From positions 2,728,001 through 2,792,000 of the forward strand of contig NZ_BCUT01000001.1 in the NCBI RefSeq assembly GCF_001591365.1: 64,000 bases of DNA, given 5' to 3'. This document shows positions 36,758-45,652 of the stretch, piece after piece. The position numbers were made by a program, and so were the translations under genes. Origin of the DNA: Variovorax paradoxus NBRC 15149 (GTDB lineage: Bacteria; Pseudomonadota; Gammaproteobacteria; Burkholderiales; Burkholderiaceae_C). Below the pieces are notes generated by a model, which made no database searches, was not told the origin of the DNA, and saw nothing but the letters and a program-made list of their open reading frames with translations. Numbering within the stretch: position 1 is the first letter of the stretch; each line of letters begins with the position of its first letter.

Positions 36758-37893
36758 GACAGGTTGGCCCAAAGAACATTGCGCAGCGGCACCACGGTTT
36801 CGAAGGTGCGATAGCGATAGCAGCGCCAATCGGAATCGTTGCTTAAATCGATGGTCGGACCGCCCGGCCAACTTTCGGGGGCTGTGGTCGTGATTGCGCA
36901 GACGGTTTGCCCCGAAGGAAGTCTTTCCTTGAGCGGACTGCGAACGACGACCGCAACGCGCAGTGCCTTGATGCGCTTGAAGTCTTCCGCCGTAGGAGTT
37001 GCCCAACTGCCGGTGGCGCTGACCCAGTTGTTGACGACCTGGCTGCCTGCATCGCTGATGCCGTAATAGGCCTTGAGGCTCACGACATTGTTTGCAAGCT
37101 GAACCTGAGTCAGCGAACTGAAGAAATCCTGCGAGACCAGCGAGCCGTTAACAACAGAGTACGTACGCTGTGTGAATGCACCCAGGTCGTAAATGCGCGG
37201 GTTTGCGGTGTAGCTCACGGGCCAGCCGTTCGCCGTCATGTAGGCGGCTGGCGGGTTGTAGCTGGGCTGCGTTGCGGTGCCCGTTGCCACATCGTGCGAA
37301 AGAATGACGCTGGTCGGACTCGCCGGGTTGGCGACCGAGGCAGTGATGCGGGTCAGGGCGCAGTTGCCGGCATCATCCGTCAGCCAAACGAAGCCACCAA
37401 CAGACGACAGAGCAACCTGTGTGGCCGGTTGAAGGTTGGACACCGATGTTCCGGGAGGATTGGCTGTGACGTTCTGCAGCAGGGCATTGCGTACGTTGCT
37501 GCGAACGGAGCTTCCCCATAGCATGGTGATGCTGTCGGAAGCGCCCGCCGCGGCGCCGCCGTCCGTGATTCGGACGGGAGTGTTTGGAAAGTTGGGAACC
37601 GAACCGCTTGCCGCTCCCGTGCTGTAGTAGGTGAAGTACGTGGTGCAAGGCATGACAGCCGCTGTCGGCATGCCCCAGCCAGCCGCGCGAATGTCCCGCT
37701 CCAGCATCGAGAGGCTGAAGATCCCGTTCTGCTGGGTGTCCGCGCCAGAGGTTGTCGTGCGCTTGATGCCCTCGTAGGTCGAGATCACCTGGTAGATGAC
37801 GATCGTGACAACGAAGCCCACGGCCATGCCGACAAGAATCTCCACGAGTCCGAAACCCCGCTGCTGTCGAATGTGCTGTTGAGGTGATGACAT
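36754..37893 (-). CDS. pilW: type IV pilus minor pilin PilW
   Basis: The 379-residue protein has a prepilin leader cleaved at QRG13-F14GLVEILVGMAVG with the needed Glu18 (mature position 5), then a long hydrophobic helix and a large globular domain. The size and the MSSPQQHIRQQRGFGLVEI start match PilW of the pilVWXY1 cluster. With PilX, PilV and FimT it forms the priming complex that begins pilus polymerisation and carries PilY1 to the tip. The stop overlaps the pilX start; pilV lies 4 nt upstream. Confidence 0.9.
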   Translation of the reverse strand: MSSPQQHIRQQRGFGLVEILVGMAVGFVVTIVIYQVISTYEGIKRTTTSGADTQQNGIFSLSMLERDIRAAGWGMPTAAVMPCTTYFTYYSTGAASGSVPNFPNTPVRITDGGAAAGASDSITMLWGSSVRSNVRNALLQNVTANPPGTSVSNLQPATQVALSSVGGFVWLTDDAGNCALTRITASVANPASPTSVILSHDVATGTATQPSYNPPAAYMTANGWPVSYTANPRIYDLGAFTQRTYSVVNGSLVSQDFFSSLTQVQLANNVVSLKAYYGISDAGSQVVNNWVSATGSWATPTAEDFKRIKALRVAVVVRSPLKERLPSGQTVCAITTTAPESWPGGPTIDLSNDSDWRCYRYRTFETVVPLRNVLWANLS

Positions 37894-37897
37894 GCTG

Positions 37898-38377
37898 TCA
37901 GCCTTGAATCTGCGTCGTGAGCGTGAAGTTGTGGGGCGCCGTGTCCTGCGGGGCTTGCCAGCAAAGCGTCACCGTGACGGTGTTGTTCGCTCCCACGGTG
38001 ATCTGCTGCAGCAGGGCGGCCGCGCCCGGGAGCGAACCCTGATTGGTTGTATCGGTCAGACCGGCAAGCCAACTGGTCACAGCAGGATTGGCCGCGGTAT
38101 TCGTACCTTCAGCGCAAGTCGTGCTGCCCGCATTCAATGCATAGGTGGGCACGTTGAAGCGGTCGGCCCACATTTGCCCCACGATCTGATTGGCAAACAG
38201 GCTTGCCTTCGCGCGGTAGTCGGCATCACGCACAGTGCGGATGGCGGTCGCCTGCAGGCCCATGATGCCCAGGACTGCGAACGAGAAGATGGCGATGGCA
38301 ACGAGCGCTTCGATCAGCATCACGCCACTCTGCGAACGGGACGAACGCTGCGTTTGGACAGAGCGCTTTTGCTTCAT
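37898..38377 (-). CDS. pilV: type IV pilus minor pilin PilV
   Basis: The 159-residue prepilin has a 18-residue basic leader (MKQKRSVQTQRSSRSQSG) cleaved before VMLIEALVAIAIFSF, with Glu23 at mature position 5. The following ALMGLQATA-like helix and Cys residues are as in PilV. The ATG at 38375-38377 overlaps the fimT stop (ATGA), fixing the start; a TTG two codons upstream is possible but not needed. It is the third gene of the operon. Confidence 0.88.
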   Translation of the reverse strand: MKQKRSVQTQRSSRSQSGVMLIEALVAIAIFSFAVLGIMGLQATAIRTVRDADYRAKASLFANQIVGQMWADRFNVPTYALNAGSTTCAEGTNTAANPAVTSWLAGLTDTTNQGSLPGAAALLQQITVGANNTVTVTLCWQAPQDTAPHNFTLTTQIQG

Positions 38378-38964
38378 ACACAACCTTGAGGATTGGTTGC
38401 CAGAGACAGCGCGGGATCGCAGAGCCTGACATCGCCTCCAGGGGTCAGGACAATCGCCAGCCTTCGCACGTCTGTTGTGGCTCCCGTGATGTCTATCTGG
38501 CGCACGGTGGTTGCGGTATTGAGCCGTCCCAGGCCTGTAAAAAGAATGCTCGCGGGCAGGCCGGCACCAGGATTTGCCGTTACCGTCCCCACCGCATTCG
38601 CGACCTGAACCCGTGCATTGGACGTGGTGGAGGTTTCGCGGCGGGTCTGAACCGACTGGTCGAACGTCGTCGGCGTTGCCGGGAGCGAATACATGATGTC
38701 CCAGTCCGTTCCGCCCGTGACCGCCGTACCCTGGGAGGTGTTTAGCAATCGGAACCGGACGTTGCTGTTGCGGCGTATGGCCTCGGCCCGGGCAAGCTGC
38801 AGGCCATTGACGATCGATTCAGCGGCTGTGCGAACTTGGGCGTTTCGGATGAAGCTTGTATAACTTGGGTACGCGAATGTGAGCAACAAAGCAAACAGCG
38901 CGATGGTCACCATGAGCTCAATAAGGGTGAAGCCCATTGCTGAGCGTCGCACGTCGGGGCTCAT
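38374..38964 (-). CDS. fimT: type IV pilus minor pilin FimT/FimU (GspH-like)
   Basis: The 196-residue product has a short leader cleaved at SAMG11-F12TLIELMVTIALFALL with Glu16 (mature position 5). A GspH/FimT globular domain contains the usual ARAEAIRRNSNVRF segment and ends with a Cys pair (LCDP / QGCV). These minor pilins sit in the tip complex and in some species bind DNA during transformation. Its ATG overlaps the pilE stop and its stop overlaps pilV, so translation is coupled on both sides. Confidence 0.88.
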   Translation of the reverse strand: MSPDVRRSAMGFTLIELMVTIALFALLLTFAYPSYTSFIRNAQVRTAAESIVNGLQLARAEAIRRNSNVRFRLLNTSQGTAVTGGTDWDIMYSLPATPTTFDQSVQTRRETSTTSNARVQVANAVGTVTANPGAGLPASILFTGLGRLNTATTVRQIDITGATTDVRRLAIVLTPGGDVRLCDPALSLATNPQGCV

Positions 38965-39422
38965 GGCTTGCGAAGGATCCAAGCGGACCGGGGACTGCTG
39001 AAGTTCCAAGCACAGCCGCTGCAAGTTGTTTGCTGGCTGTTTTGTTCATTAATCGTGTAGGTGAGGCCTGCGACCAAACCACCAGTATTGGCGGGACTTG
39101 CAGTCGCCGTGTATGTCTGCCCTGCTGTCGTGCAGGAATACTGGAAGTACGTGCCGGCCGGATTTGCAATTCCACAGGTAGTGCCCGAACCGTAATTGCG
39201 GTGGTCTTGGTAGTACTGCTCCATCTGTGCTCGAAAATTGGACAGGGTGCTGGGAGCTTCCTGGACCTGCCCGCGGCGCAGATAGTCGTTATACGAAGGC
39301 ACTGCAATGGAAGCCAGAATGGCGACGATTGCTATGACGATCATCACTTCAATCAACGTAAAGCCGGACGAGCCGCCCCGTGCCTGGACAGGACGACGGA
39401 AATAGCTTGCTTGTTTCTTCAA
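38961..39422 (-). CDS. pilE: type IV minor pilin PilE-like, TTG start
   Basis: The 153-residue prepilin is cleaved at SSG20-F21TLIEVMIVIAIVAILASIAVPSYNDYLRRGQ, a classical type IVa pilin helix with Glu25 (mature position 5). Three cysteines (TTCGIA, YSCTT, TTCSGCAW region) and an Ile/Arg-rich end follow. No ATG is usable; the TTG at 39420-39422 is preceded by AAAGG at a good distance and is taken as the start. It is the first gene of the minor-pilin operon; the next start overlaps its stop. PilE-type minor pilins of this position resemble those of Pseudomonas. Confidence 0.85.
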   Translation of the reverse strand: MKKQASYFRRPVQARGGSSGFTLIEVMIVIAIVAILASIAVPSYNDYLRRGQVQEAPSTLSNFRAQMEQYYQDHRNYGSGTTCGIANPAGTYFQYSCTTAGQTYTATASPANTGGLVAGLTYTINEQNSQQTTCSGCAWNFSSPRSAWILRKP

Positions 39423-39470
39423 GAGACACCTTTCGGACCGATTCCGGGCCTCCCGCCAGAGGGCGGGCAA

Positions 39471-39490
39471 CAGTTGTAGACAGTTGTCTA
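39471..39490 (-). promoter_or_regulatory. direct repeat upstream of the minor-pilin operon
   Basis: Two copies of CAGTTGT lie exactly 10 bp apart (CAGTTGTAGA then CAGTTGTCTA), one helical turn, 49 nt upstream of the pilE start. The core AGACAACTGTCT is also palindromic. Spacing and position fit an activator binding site, but no regulator is identified. Confidence 0.35.
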
Positions 39491-39579
39491 AGAATGTCTC
39501 CAAATGTGTTTTTCCGCAAAACCGCTCGTCTCCCACCCGCCGCCATTCGTCGGCCCGGCCGGTCGGCACAATTAGCGGA

Positions 39580-41322
39580 ATGACTTCCCGCGCAGCGCCT
39601 GCCGAGGCGGCCGCTCTCCCATCCAAGGCCGTCGGCGCCGTGCGCGCCGGGCTGGTGGCGTTTCCGTTTCTCTGTCCCCTCGTCGCCGGCCCTTCGGTCC
39701 AGGCTTGGCAGCTGCTGGCCACCTGGGTCTGCCTCGCGGCGATGCTTCTGGCCATTCCTTCTGCCATGCCGGCGCGCGGCATCTGGGCCTGGCTGGGCGC
39801 CGGGGCGGCGGCGGTCGTGCTTTTCTCCTCCCCGCATGCCGGCGCCGCCGCATGGCTGCCGCCCGCGGTGGTGCTCGCCGCCATGGCGGCCGCGGCCTGC
39901 GTGGGTGCGGGCATGGTGCGCGGAGGGCCCGGCACCTCGGGGGTGCTGGCGGTGGGCGTGCTGGTGGCCGGCCTGGTCAGCGCCGTGCTGGGCCTGCTCC
40001 AGTACTACGGCCTGGCGGAGCCGCTGGTGCCCTGGACCACCACGCCCGCGCTGGGCCAGGCGTATGGCAACCTGCGCCAGCGCAACCAGTTCGCCACGCT
40101 GATCAGCATGGCACTGGTGGCTGCGCTATGGATCTACGCGGCGCAGCCCTCGGCGCGCATCCGGCGCTGGCTGGTGGCGGCGGCGCTGCTGCTGCTGGTG
40201 GCTGCGGCAGCGTCCACTTCGCGCACGGGCCTGCTCCAGCTGCTGTCGATCGTGGGCGTTGCGGCGTTCATCGCGCGGCGGGAGCGCCGCGGCGCGGCCC
40301 CGGATGGCGCTGCCGGCGCGCCGCCCTTCAGCCTGCCGCCGCCGCTGGTGCTGCTGGCGATGGTTCCGGTCTATTTCGCCATCGCCTGGCTGCTGCCGCA
40401 GCTTGCGGCGGGCGAGGTCGAGGGCATGATGCAGCGGCTGCAGGAGGGCGCGCCGGGCGACCACACGCGGATGATCCTGTGGCGCAACGTGCTCTCGCTG
40501 ATTGCCGCGCATCCGCTCGCGGGGTGGGGCTGGGGCGAGCTGGCCTTCGCGCACTACAGCACGCTGTACGACGGGCCGCGCTTCCCCGAGATATTGGACA
40601 ACGCGCACAACCTGCCGCTGCACCTGGCGGTGGAAATGGGCATTCCGGTGTCGGTGCTGGTCTGCGGCGGCTTCGTCTGGATGGTGTTGGCGGCACGGCC
40701 CTGGCGCGAGCGCGATTCGGTGCGGCTCATGGCCTGGGGCATGCTGGGCGCGATCGCGCTGCACAGCCTGCTCGAATATCCGCTCTGGTACGGGCCGTTC
40801 CAGCTGGTGTTCGGGCTGTGCCTGGGCATGCTGTGGCCCGCGCGGGGTGCTGGCGGCCCGGCCTCGATGCGGGAGCGGCTGAAGAAGAAGACCCGGTGGC
40901 TCGAGCCGCCGGTGCTGTCTTGCGTCGCGGCCGCGGTGCTGATGGCGGTGGTCGGCTATGCCACCTGGGACTACATCCGCATCAGCCAGATCTACCTGGC
41001 GCGCGACGAGCGTTTGCCGGCCTATGAAGACGGCACGCTCGCCAAGGCCAGGAAATCGTGGCTCTTTGCCAGGCAGGTCGACTTTGCCGAACTCACGCTC
41101 ACGGCGGTCACGCCGGACAACGCCGCCGCGATGCATTCACTGGCCGAGCGCACGCTGCATTTCTCGCCCGAGCCGCGCGTGATCACCAAGCTGATCGAAA
41201 GCGCCGAGCTGATGGGGCGGGGCGAGGAGGCCCGCGACCAGGCGGAGCGTTTTCGCATCGCCTTTCCGTCGGAGTACGAGCGCTGGCTGAAGGGGCTGTC
41301 CGTCGACGGCCAAGCGCCCTAG
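39580..41322 (+). CDS. PglL-like protein O-oligosaccharyltransferase (Wzy_C family)
   Basis: The 580-residue membrane protein has about ten to eleven hydrophobic helices and a large periplasmic loop. It carries a Wzy_C-type motif ([20 protein letters not shown]) and, after the membrane part, a C-terminal Wzy_C_2 domain (about residues 440-580). This is the architecture of PglL/PilO-like enzymes that move a glycan from a lipid carrier to Ser/Thr of pilins, and also of O-antigen ligases. Being divergent from the minor-pilin operon and in the same locus as pilA favours pilin glycosylation. Its stop codon overlaps that of convergent moaC. Confidence 0.82.
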   Translation: MTSRAAPAEAAALPSKAVGAVRAGLVAFPFLCPLVAGPSVQAWQLLATWVCLAAMLLAIPSAMPARGIWAWLGAGAAAVVLFSSPHAGAAAWLPPAVVLAAMAAAACVGAGMVRGGPGTSGVLAVGVLVAGLVSAVLGLLQYYGLAEPLVPWTTTPALGQAYGNLRQRNQFATLISMALVAALWIYAAQPSARIRRWLVAAALLLLVAAAASTSRTGLLQLLSIVGVAAFIARRERRGAAPDGAAGAPPFSLPPPLVLLAMVPVYFAIAWLLPQLAAGEVEGMMQRLQEGAPGDHTRMILWRNVLSLIAAHPLAGWGWGELAFAHYSTLYDGPRFPEILDNAHNLPLHLAVEMGIPVSVLVCGGFVWMVLAARPWRERDSVRLMAWGMLGAIALHSLLEYPLWYGPFQLVFGLCLGMLWPARGAGGPASMRERLKKKTRWLEPPVLSCVAAAVLMAVVGYATWDYIRISQIYLARDERLPAYEDGTLAKARKSWLFARQVDFAELTLTAVTPDNAAAMHSLAERTLHFSPEPRVITKLIESAELMGRGEEARDQAERFRIAFPSEYERWLKGLSVDGQAP

Positions 41323-41810
41323 CCTTGAGGGTCGGCCACGTAGCTCCCCGACTTGCCGCCGTGCTTTTCCAGCACATGCACGTCGGTGATGCGCATGCCC
41401 CGGTCCACGGCCTTGCACATGTCGTAGATGGTGAGCAGCGCCACCTGCACGGCGGTGAGCGCTTCCATCTCGACGCCGGTGGGCCCCACGGTCTCGACGG
41501 TGGCGGTGCACACCACCTGCGGCGCGTTGCCTTTTTCGGCCAGCGCAAAGGCCAGCGCCACGCGCGTGAGCGCCAGCGGGTGGCACAGCGGGATCAGGTC
41601 GCTGGTCTTCTTGGCGGCCTGGATGCCGGCGATGCGCGCGATGCCGAGCACGTCGCCCTTCTTGGCGGTGCCCGATTCGATCAGCGCCAGCGTGGCGGGC
41701 TGCATCTCGATGCGGCCGGTGGCCACGGCCACGCGATGGGTGGCGGGCTTGGCCGCCACGTCGACCATGTGGGCCTGGCCCTGGGCGTCGAAATGGGTGA
41801 GGGAACTCAT
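41319..41810 (-). CDS. moaC: cyclic pyranopterin monophosphate synthase
   Basis: The 163-residue MoaC has the signatures [16 protein letters not shown] near the start, [28 protein letters not shown] and the C-terminal [12 protein letters not shown]. It turns the MoaA product (3',8-cyclo-7,8-dihydro-GTP) into cyclic pyranopterin monophosphate in molybdenum cofactor synthesis. Its usual length is about 160 residues. The start ATG at 41808-41810 is used because the frame upstream has poor composition. It is divergent from the M48 protease gene and convergent with the PglL-like gene, with which its stop overlaps by 3-4 nt. Confidence 0.96.
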   Translation of the reverse strand: MSSLTHFDAQGQAHMVDVAAKPATHRVAVATGRIEMQPATLALIESGTAKKGDVLGIARIAGIQAAKKTSDLIPLCHPLALTRVALAFALAEKGNAPQVVCTATVETVGPTGVEMEALTAVQVALLTIYDMCKAVDRGMRITDVHVLEKHGGKSGSYVADPQG

Positions 41811-41864
41811 GTGTGAACGATCGGTGTGGAGGTGCATCATACGAGCCCGAGCCATGGACGAGGA

Positions 41865-43430
41865 ATGCCGCGCTTGACTCCCTTTGCCACCAAAAAAACT
41901 TTCGCCGCGTCCGCACTGCGGTCGCTCTGCGCTACCGTTTTAATAGCGTGCCAGATCCTGCTGCCGATACCGGCCCGCGCCCAGATGCAGGTGCTGCCGG
42001 GCCTGGGCGACGGCGGCGAAATGACCGCCAGTGCCGAGCGCCAGCTGGGCGACCAGATTGCGCGCGAGCTCTACCGCGACACCGACTACATCGACGACCC
42101 GGTGATCGCCGCCTACGTGCAGGACATCTGGCAGCGCCTTTTGGCCGCCGCACGCCAGCGCGGCGAGCTCACGCCCGAGCTCGACGAGCGCTTTGCCTGG
42201 ACCATCCTGCTGGGGCGCGACCGCAACATCAATGCCTTTGCGCTGCCGGGCGGCTACCTGGGCCTGAACATGGGGCTGATTGCCACGGTGGGCAGCCGCG
42301 ACGAGCTGGCCACGGTGCTCGGGCACGAGCTGTCGCACGTCACGCAGCGCCACATCTCGCGCATCATGAACCAGCAGGGCAGGCAGATGCCGCTGATGCT
42401 GGCCGGCCTGATCCTCGGCATGATCGCGGCCAGCAAGAGCCGCAACGCCGATGCAGGCCAGGCCGTGATGATGGGCAGCCAGGCGCTGTTCATGCAGAAC
42501 CAGCTGAGCTTCTCGCGCGACATGGAGCGCGAGGCCGACCGCGTCGGCTTTGGCGTGATGACGCAGGCCGGCTTCGCGCCGCAGGGCGCGGCCGCCATGT
42601 TCGAAAAGCTGCAGTACGCCTCGCGCCTGAACGACAACGGCTCCTACCCGTACCTGCGCAGCCATCCGCTCACGTCGGAGCGCATCTCGGACATGCAGGG
42701 GCGCTTCCAGTTCCGCCTCGATACCGCCCCGGCCATGCCGCTGGCCATGGACCACGCCATGATCGCCGCGCGCGCCCGCGTGCTCACGCGGCCGGGCGTC
42801 GACGTGCTGCGGCTGTGGGTCGATGCGGCCTCCACCGGCGAATTCGCCAAGAGCAGCGCGGCCCAGCAGGCCGGCACGCTCTACGCGGCCGCGCTGTCGG
42901 CCAAGGAACTGCGCGACTTCCGGGCCGCGCGCGCCATGGCCGAGCGGCTGACGGCGCGCACCGCCGACGGCGCCTCCGCCGCCAGGCTGGCGCGCTGGCT
43001 CCATGCCGAGATCGAGCTGGCCGGCGGCGGCGCCCCCAAGGCCGCGAGCCTGCTCGACGCCAAGTCGAAGGAGCGGCCCGAGATGCTGCTCGCGGCCGAT
43101 GCTGCCGTGGCCACGCGCCAGCCCGCGCCCCTGGTGCCGGTGCTGCGCGACTGGGTGGCCACGAACCCGCGCGACGCCACCGCGTGGCGGGCCCTGGCCA
43201 ACCTGTACGGCGCGCAGAACGATTCGGTGCGCGCGGTGCGCGCCGATGCCGAGGCCAACGTGGCCATCCTCGACTATCCGGCCGCACGCGACCGCCTCAA
43301 GGCCGCGCAGGAGCTGATGCGCAAGCCCGGCGCGCCGGTCGACCACTACGAGGCGTCGATCATCGACACCCGCGCGCGGGCCGTGGAGGTGCTGGTGAAG
43401 CGGCAAGCCGAGGAGCCGCCGCTGAAGTGA
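41865..43430 (+). CDS. M48 family periplasmic metalloprotease (BepA/YfgC-like)
   Basis: The 521-residue protein has a signal peptide (about 1-39, ending PARAQ) and a zinc-metalloprotease core with HELSH at 154-158 and the third zinc ligand in EREAD (Glu223). A C-terminal tetratricopeptide-like helical region (about 300-515) follows. BepA assists or degrades outer-membrane proteins such as LptD in the periplasm. The order (signal, M48, TPR) and length match BepA. The ATG at 41865 has GAGGA directly upstream; an earlier in-frame ATG at 41826 is judged less likely. Confidence 0.9.
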   Translation: MPRLTPFATKKTFAASALRSLCATVLIACQILLPIPARAQMQVLPGLGDGGEMTASAERQLGDQIARELYRDTDYIDDPVIAAYVQDIWQRLLAAARQRGELTPELDERFAWTILLGRDRNINAFALPGGYLGLNMGLIATVGSRDELATVLGHELSHVTQRHISRIMNQQGRQMPLMLAGLILGMIAASKSRNADAGQAVMMGSQALFMQNQLSFSRDMEREADRVGFGVMTQAGFAPQGAAAMFEKLQYASRLNDNGSYPYLRSHPLTSERISDMQGRFQFRLDTAPAMPLAMDHAMIAARARVLTRPGVDVLRLWVDAASTGEFAKSSAAQQAGTLYAAALSAKELRDFRAARAMAERLTARTADGASAARLARWLHAEIELAGGGAPKAASLLDAKSKERPEMLLAADAAVATRQPAPLVPVLRDWVATNPRDATAWRALANLYGAQNDSVRAVRADAEANVAILDYPAARDRLKAAQELMRKPGAPVDHYEASIIDTRARAVEVLVKRQAEEPPLK

Positions 43431-43460
43431 GGTGAGCCGGGCAGCGCGAGAAGCGCCGGT

Positions 43461-43814
43461 TCAGCCCTTGGAGAGCAGCCCGCCCAGCGCGGCTTCGATC
43501 ACCAGGCCCAGCAGCGAATAGATCAGCGAGCCGATCAGCGCCGCCACGAAGCCGCTGACCTGGAAGCCGGACAGGAGCCCCGACGCGGCCCAGAACAGCA
43601 GTGCGTTGATCACGAACAGGAACAGCCCGAGCGTGACGATGGTGACCGGCAGCGTCAGCACCACCAGCACCGGCCGCACGACCATGTTGAGCAGGCCGAT
43701 GACGGCCGCGGCAATCAGCGCGGAGCCGAAGCTGGCAACCTGGACACCGCTGTAGAGATAAGCCACCGCCAGCAGCGCGACAGCGCTGAGCAGCCATTTG
43801 ATGATGATGCGCAT
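43461..43814 (-). CDS. phage holin family (4-like) small membrane protein
   Basis: The 117-residue protein is almost entirely hydrophobic, with four predicted helices and an architecture like the Mycobacterium/Escherichia YvlD-type 'phage holin family 4' (DUF360-like) proteins, including the typical NMVVRPVLVVLTLPVTIVTLGLF core. Despite the name, these are ordinary chromosomal membrane proteins of unknown function. The start ATG at 43812-43814 matches the family start (MRIIIKWLL). A terminator-like hairpin lies between it and the 154-residue gene upstream on the same strand. Confidence 0.85.
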   Translation of the reverse strand: MRIIIKWLLSAVALLAVAYLYSGVQVASFGSALIAAAVIGLLNMVVRPVLVVLTLPVTIVTLGLFLFVINALLFWAASGLLSGFQVSGFVAALIGSLIYSLLGLVIEAALGGLLSKG

Positions 43815-43837
43815 GCGGCGCAGGATACCCCAGAGCC

Positions 43838-43880
43838 CCCAAAACAACGAGCCCCGGGGCGTTGCCGCACCGGGGCTCGT
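43838..43880 (-). terminator. intrinsic terminator after the 154-aa gene
   Basis: On the minus strand ACGAGCCCCGG and its exact complement CCGGGGCTCGT (43847-43880) form an 11-bp stem, followed by TGTTTTGG. It ends transcription of the gene at 43900-44364. Confidence 0.75.
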
Positions 43881-43899
43881 CGGGGACGGGGTTGCGCGG

Positions 43900-44364
43900 T
43901 TATTCGGCCAGCTCGTTCGCAAGCACCAGCAGCGCGCCCATGCCCATCACGGCGCCCGGAAAGGCCCAGCCCGACTGGCGCGCGGGCGCCTGTTCGGGCG
44001 TGACCGGCTCCAGGTCGACGCCGATCTTGGGGCGGCGCGCATCGACCACCAGCGTGGCCGAATGCTCGCGCTTGAGCTGCTGCGTCAGGTCGGCCAGCGG
44101 GCCCTTGGCCAGCACCGGCGTCACCTGGCCGCCATTGCGCTCGAGCAGCGGCAGCAGTTGCGCCTGCACCTTGCTGAACCACTTGGCGCGCCAGTTCTCG
44201 CGCGCGCTGTGGCTCACCCACTTGCTGATGCGGTGCGTCATGCGCGGAGCGCAGGCCACGAGCACCCAGTGGCGAGCCACGACGCTGCTGGCGTCGGGGG
44301 CAAGCTCGGCGAACTGCTCGGCCGCATAGCCGGCGTCGTCGACGTACAGAATGACCTTTTCCAT
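43900..44364 (-). CDS. hypothetical protein with C-terminal membrane helix, 154 aa
   Basis: The protein begins MEKVILYVDDAGYAAEQFAE and ends with a hydrophobic helix (WAFPGAVMGMGALLVLANEL). Its N-terminal two thirds are soluble and Arg/Lys-rich. The alternating hydrophobic strands (VILYVDD, WVLVACAP, ATLVVDARRP) give a fold pattern like a universal-stress or Rossmann-type domain. I do not recognise the family. It lies 54 nt downstream of the riboswitch-controlled terC on the same strand and may be read from the same transcript, which would place it in the manganese-related unit. Confidence 0.65.
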   Translation of the reverse strand: MEKVILYVDDAGYAAEQFAELAPDASSVVARHWVLVACAPRMTHRISKWVSHSARENWRAKWFSKVQAQLLPLLERNGGQVTPVLAKGPLADLTQQLKREHSATLVVDARRPKIGVDLEPVTPEQAPARQSGWAFPGAVMGMGALLVLANELAE

Positions 44365-44418
44365 GGGTGCTCCTTCAAGTAATGAGAGTGGCTAAGACCG
44401 GGCGCGGGGGAAGAGCCG

Positions 44419-45168
44419 TCAGCTCGACGACGTTGCGGCTTCGGCCGGCTTCTGGCGAGCCTGGCGCATGGCCACCCACTTGCCGACGGCCAGCACCACC
44501 AGCGCGCCGGCAATGCCTGCGGCGTACCGGATGGTATCGGTCTGCGGCAGCTTTGGCACCCAGGTCCAGGCCGCGGTGTTCGACAGCGCGGGATCGGACA
44601 CCGCCATGGTGCCGGCAATCCAGCCCAGCAGCATGCCGCCGAGCGTGATGATGATCGGGAAGCGGTCCATCAGCTTGATGACCAGCTGGCTGCCCCAGAC
44701 GATGATCGGAATGCTCACCAGCAGGCCGAAGATCACCAGCGGCATCTGGTGCGCCTGGCCGGCGCCTTGCGCGGCACCGGCAATCGCAATCACGTTGTCC
44801 ACGCTCATCACCAGGTCGGCCACGATCACGGTCTTGACCGCGCCCCACAGCTTGTCGCTGCTCTGGATGTTGCCGTGCGCGTCGTCATGGTCGGGCGCCA
44901 GCAGCTTGATGCCGATCCACAACAGCAATGCGGCGCCGACCAGTTTCAGGAACGGAATGGCCAGCAGCGTGAGCGCGAAGAAGATCAATATCACGCGCAG
45001 CGCAATGGCACCGGCCGTGCCCCAGAGGATGCCCTTGGTGCGTTGCGCGGGCGGCAGCTTGCGGCAGGCCAGGGCAATGACGACGGCGTTGTCGCCGCCG
45101 AGCAGGATGTCGATCATGATGATCTGACCGACCGCGACCCAGAATTCCGGGGTCATGAACTGTTCCAT
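44419..45168 (-). CDS. TerC/Alx-type integral membrane protein under Mn2+ riboswitch control
   Basis: The 249-residue protein has about seven membrane helices and the two TerC motifs GGDNAVVIA (Asp26) and SVDNVIAIA. An acidic/His loop (APDHDDAHGNIQSSDK) connects helices 3 and 4. Alx/TerC proteins act in manganese homeostasis and in supplying Mn2+ to exported proteins. The start ATG at 45166-45168 follows GAGGAA closely. The yybP-ykoY element upstream (45338-45465) gives strong support for a Mn2+-related role. It differs from the other TerC in the window by sequence and by having this leader. Confidence 0.93.
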   Translation of the reverse strand: MEQFMTPEFWVAVGQIIMIDILLGGDNAVVIALACRKLPPAQRTKGILWGTAGAIALRVILIFFALTLLAIPFLKLVGAALLLWIGIKLLAPDHDDAHGNIQSSDKLWGAVKTVIVADLVMSVDNVIAIAGAAQGAGQAHQMPLVIFGLLVSIPIIVWGSQLVIKLMDRFPIIITLGGMLLGWIAGTMAVSDPALSNTAAWTWVPKLPQTDTIRYAAGIAGALVVLAVGKWVAMRQARQKPAEAATSSS

Positions 45169-45318
45169 AGGTTCCTCTTGTCTTCGCGCGGCCCGTCCAT
45201 CCTGGGCTGGATGGCGGCGGTCCGGCGCATGCGTTGCATTTCGATCCATCCCGTGCGGGTAGGCCGAAGCGATGGCGAAGACCGGGCGATGACCGGGGAT
45301 TCAGGAACGCTTCGACCA

Positions 45319-45332
45319 AACCTGCGCAGGTT
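45319..45332 (-). repeat. 14-bp perfect palindrome in the terC leader
   Basis: AACCTGCGCAGGTT follows the riboswitch aptamer immediately downstream in the leader, where the expression platform should lie. No T-run follows, so control of ribosome access or a Rho-related mechanism is more likely than simple termination. Confidence 0.5.
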
Positions 45333-45337
45333 CAAAT

Positions 45338-45465
45338 CGAAGGTCTTGCTCGACAGCGCGCGCCCGGAGGCACGTGTTGTCCAACAGGCCGGAAGTGTTG
45401 TGCTTCGTATTGACGACCTGTCGATGCCGCCGTGGTGCACGGCGGCTGGGAGCTACTCCCCTTCG
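45338..45465 (-). promoter_or_regulatory. yybP-ykoY manganese riboswitch upstream of terC
   Basis: On the minus strand the leader reads CGAAGGGGAGTAGC, a GC-rich hairpin (GCCGCCGTG/CACGGCGGC), GGTCGTCAATACG and finally GCAAGACCTTCG. The ends pair (CGAAGG with CCTTCG) as P1, and GGGGAGTAG, CGTCAATACG and GCAAGACC are the conserved parts of the yybP-ykoY aptamer, which binds Mn2+. In E. coli it precedes alx and mntP. Here it ends about 170 nt before the terC ATG. Confidence 0.85.
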
Positions 45466-45473
45466 TGAGGAGA

Positions 45474-45503
45474 ATTAGAGCATTGCAAACCCCGTTCTGG
45501 CAA
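45474..45503 (-). promoter_or_regulatory. sigma-70 promoter of the riboswitch-terC transcript
   Basis: On the minus strand a -35 TTGCCA (45498-45503) and a -10 TCTAAT (45474-45479) are 18 nt apart. The expected start site lies just before the first conserved base of the aptamer, which is the right geometry for a riboswitch transcript. Confidence 0.6.
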
Positions 45504-45652
45504 CCTCGAAATTACCGGGCTTCAAAAGGAATGCTCTCGAAAGCCTTGTGACTAATGGCTTTGTCGCTATGTGTTTGGTAGCGCATATAACCTTCGACTG
45601 ACGCGGGACATTGCCGGACTATGATCGCCGGCTCGCTGTTTTTTCTCTCTTC

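Noticed and set aside
43461..43814. Holin-like gene as evidence of a prophage
   Set aside because: The family name is historical; no lysin, capsid or integrase gene is near and the gene is of ordinary chromosomal type.
45410..45465. The GC hairpin near 45430 as a stand-alone terminator
   Set aside because: It belongs to the yybP-ykoY aptamer and has no T-run after it.
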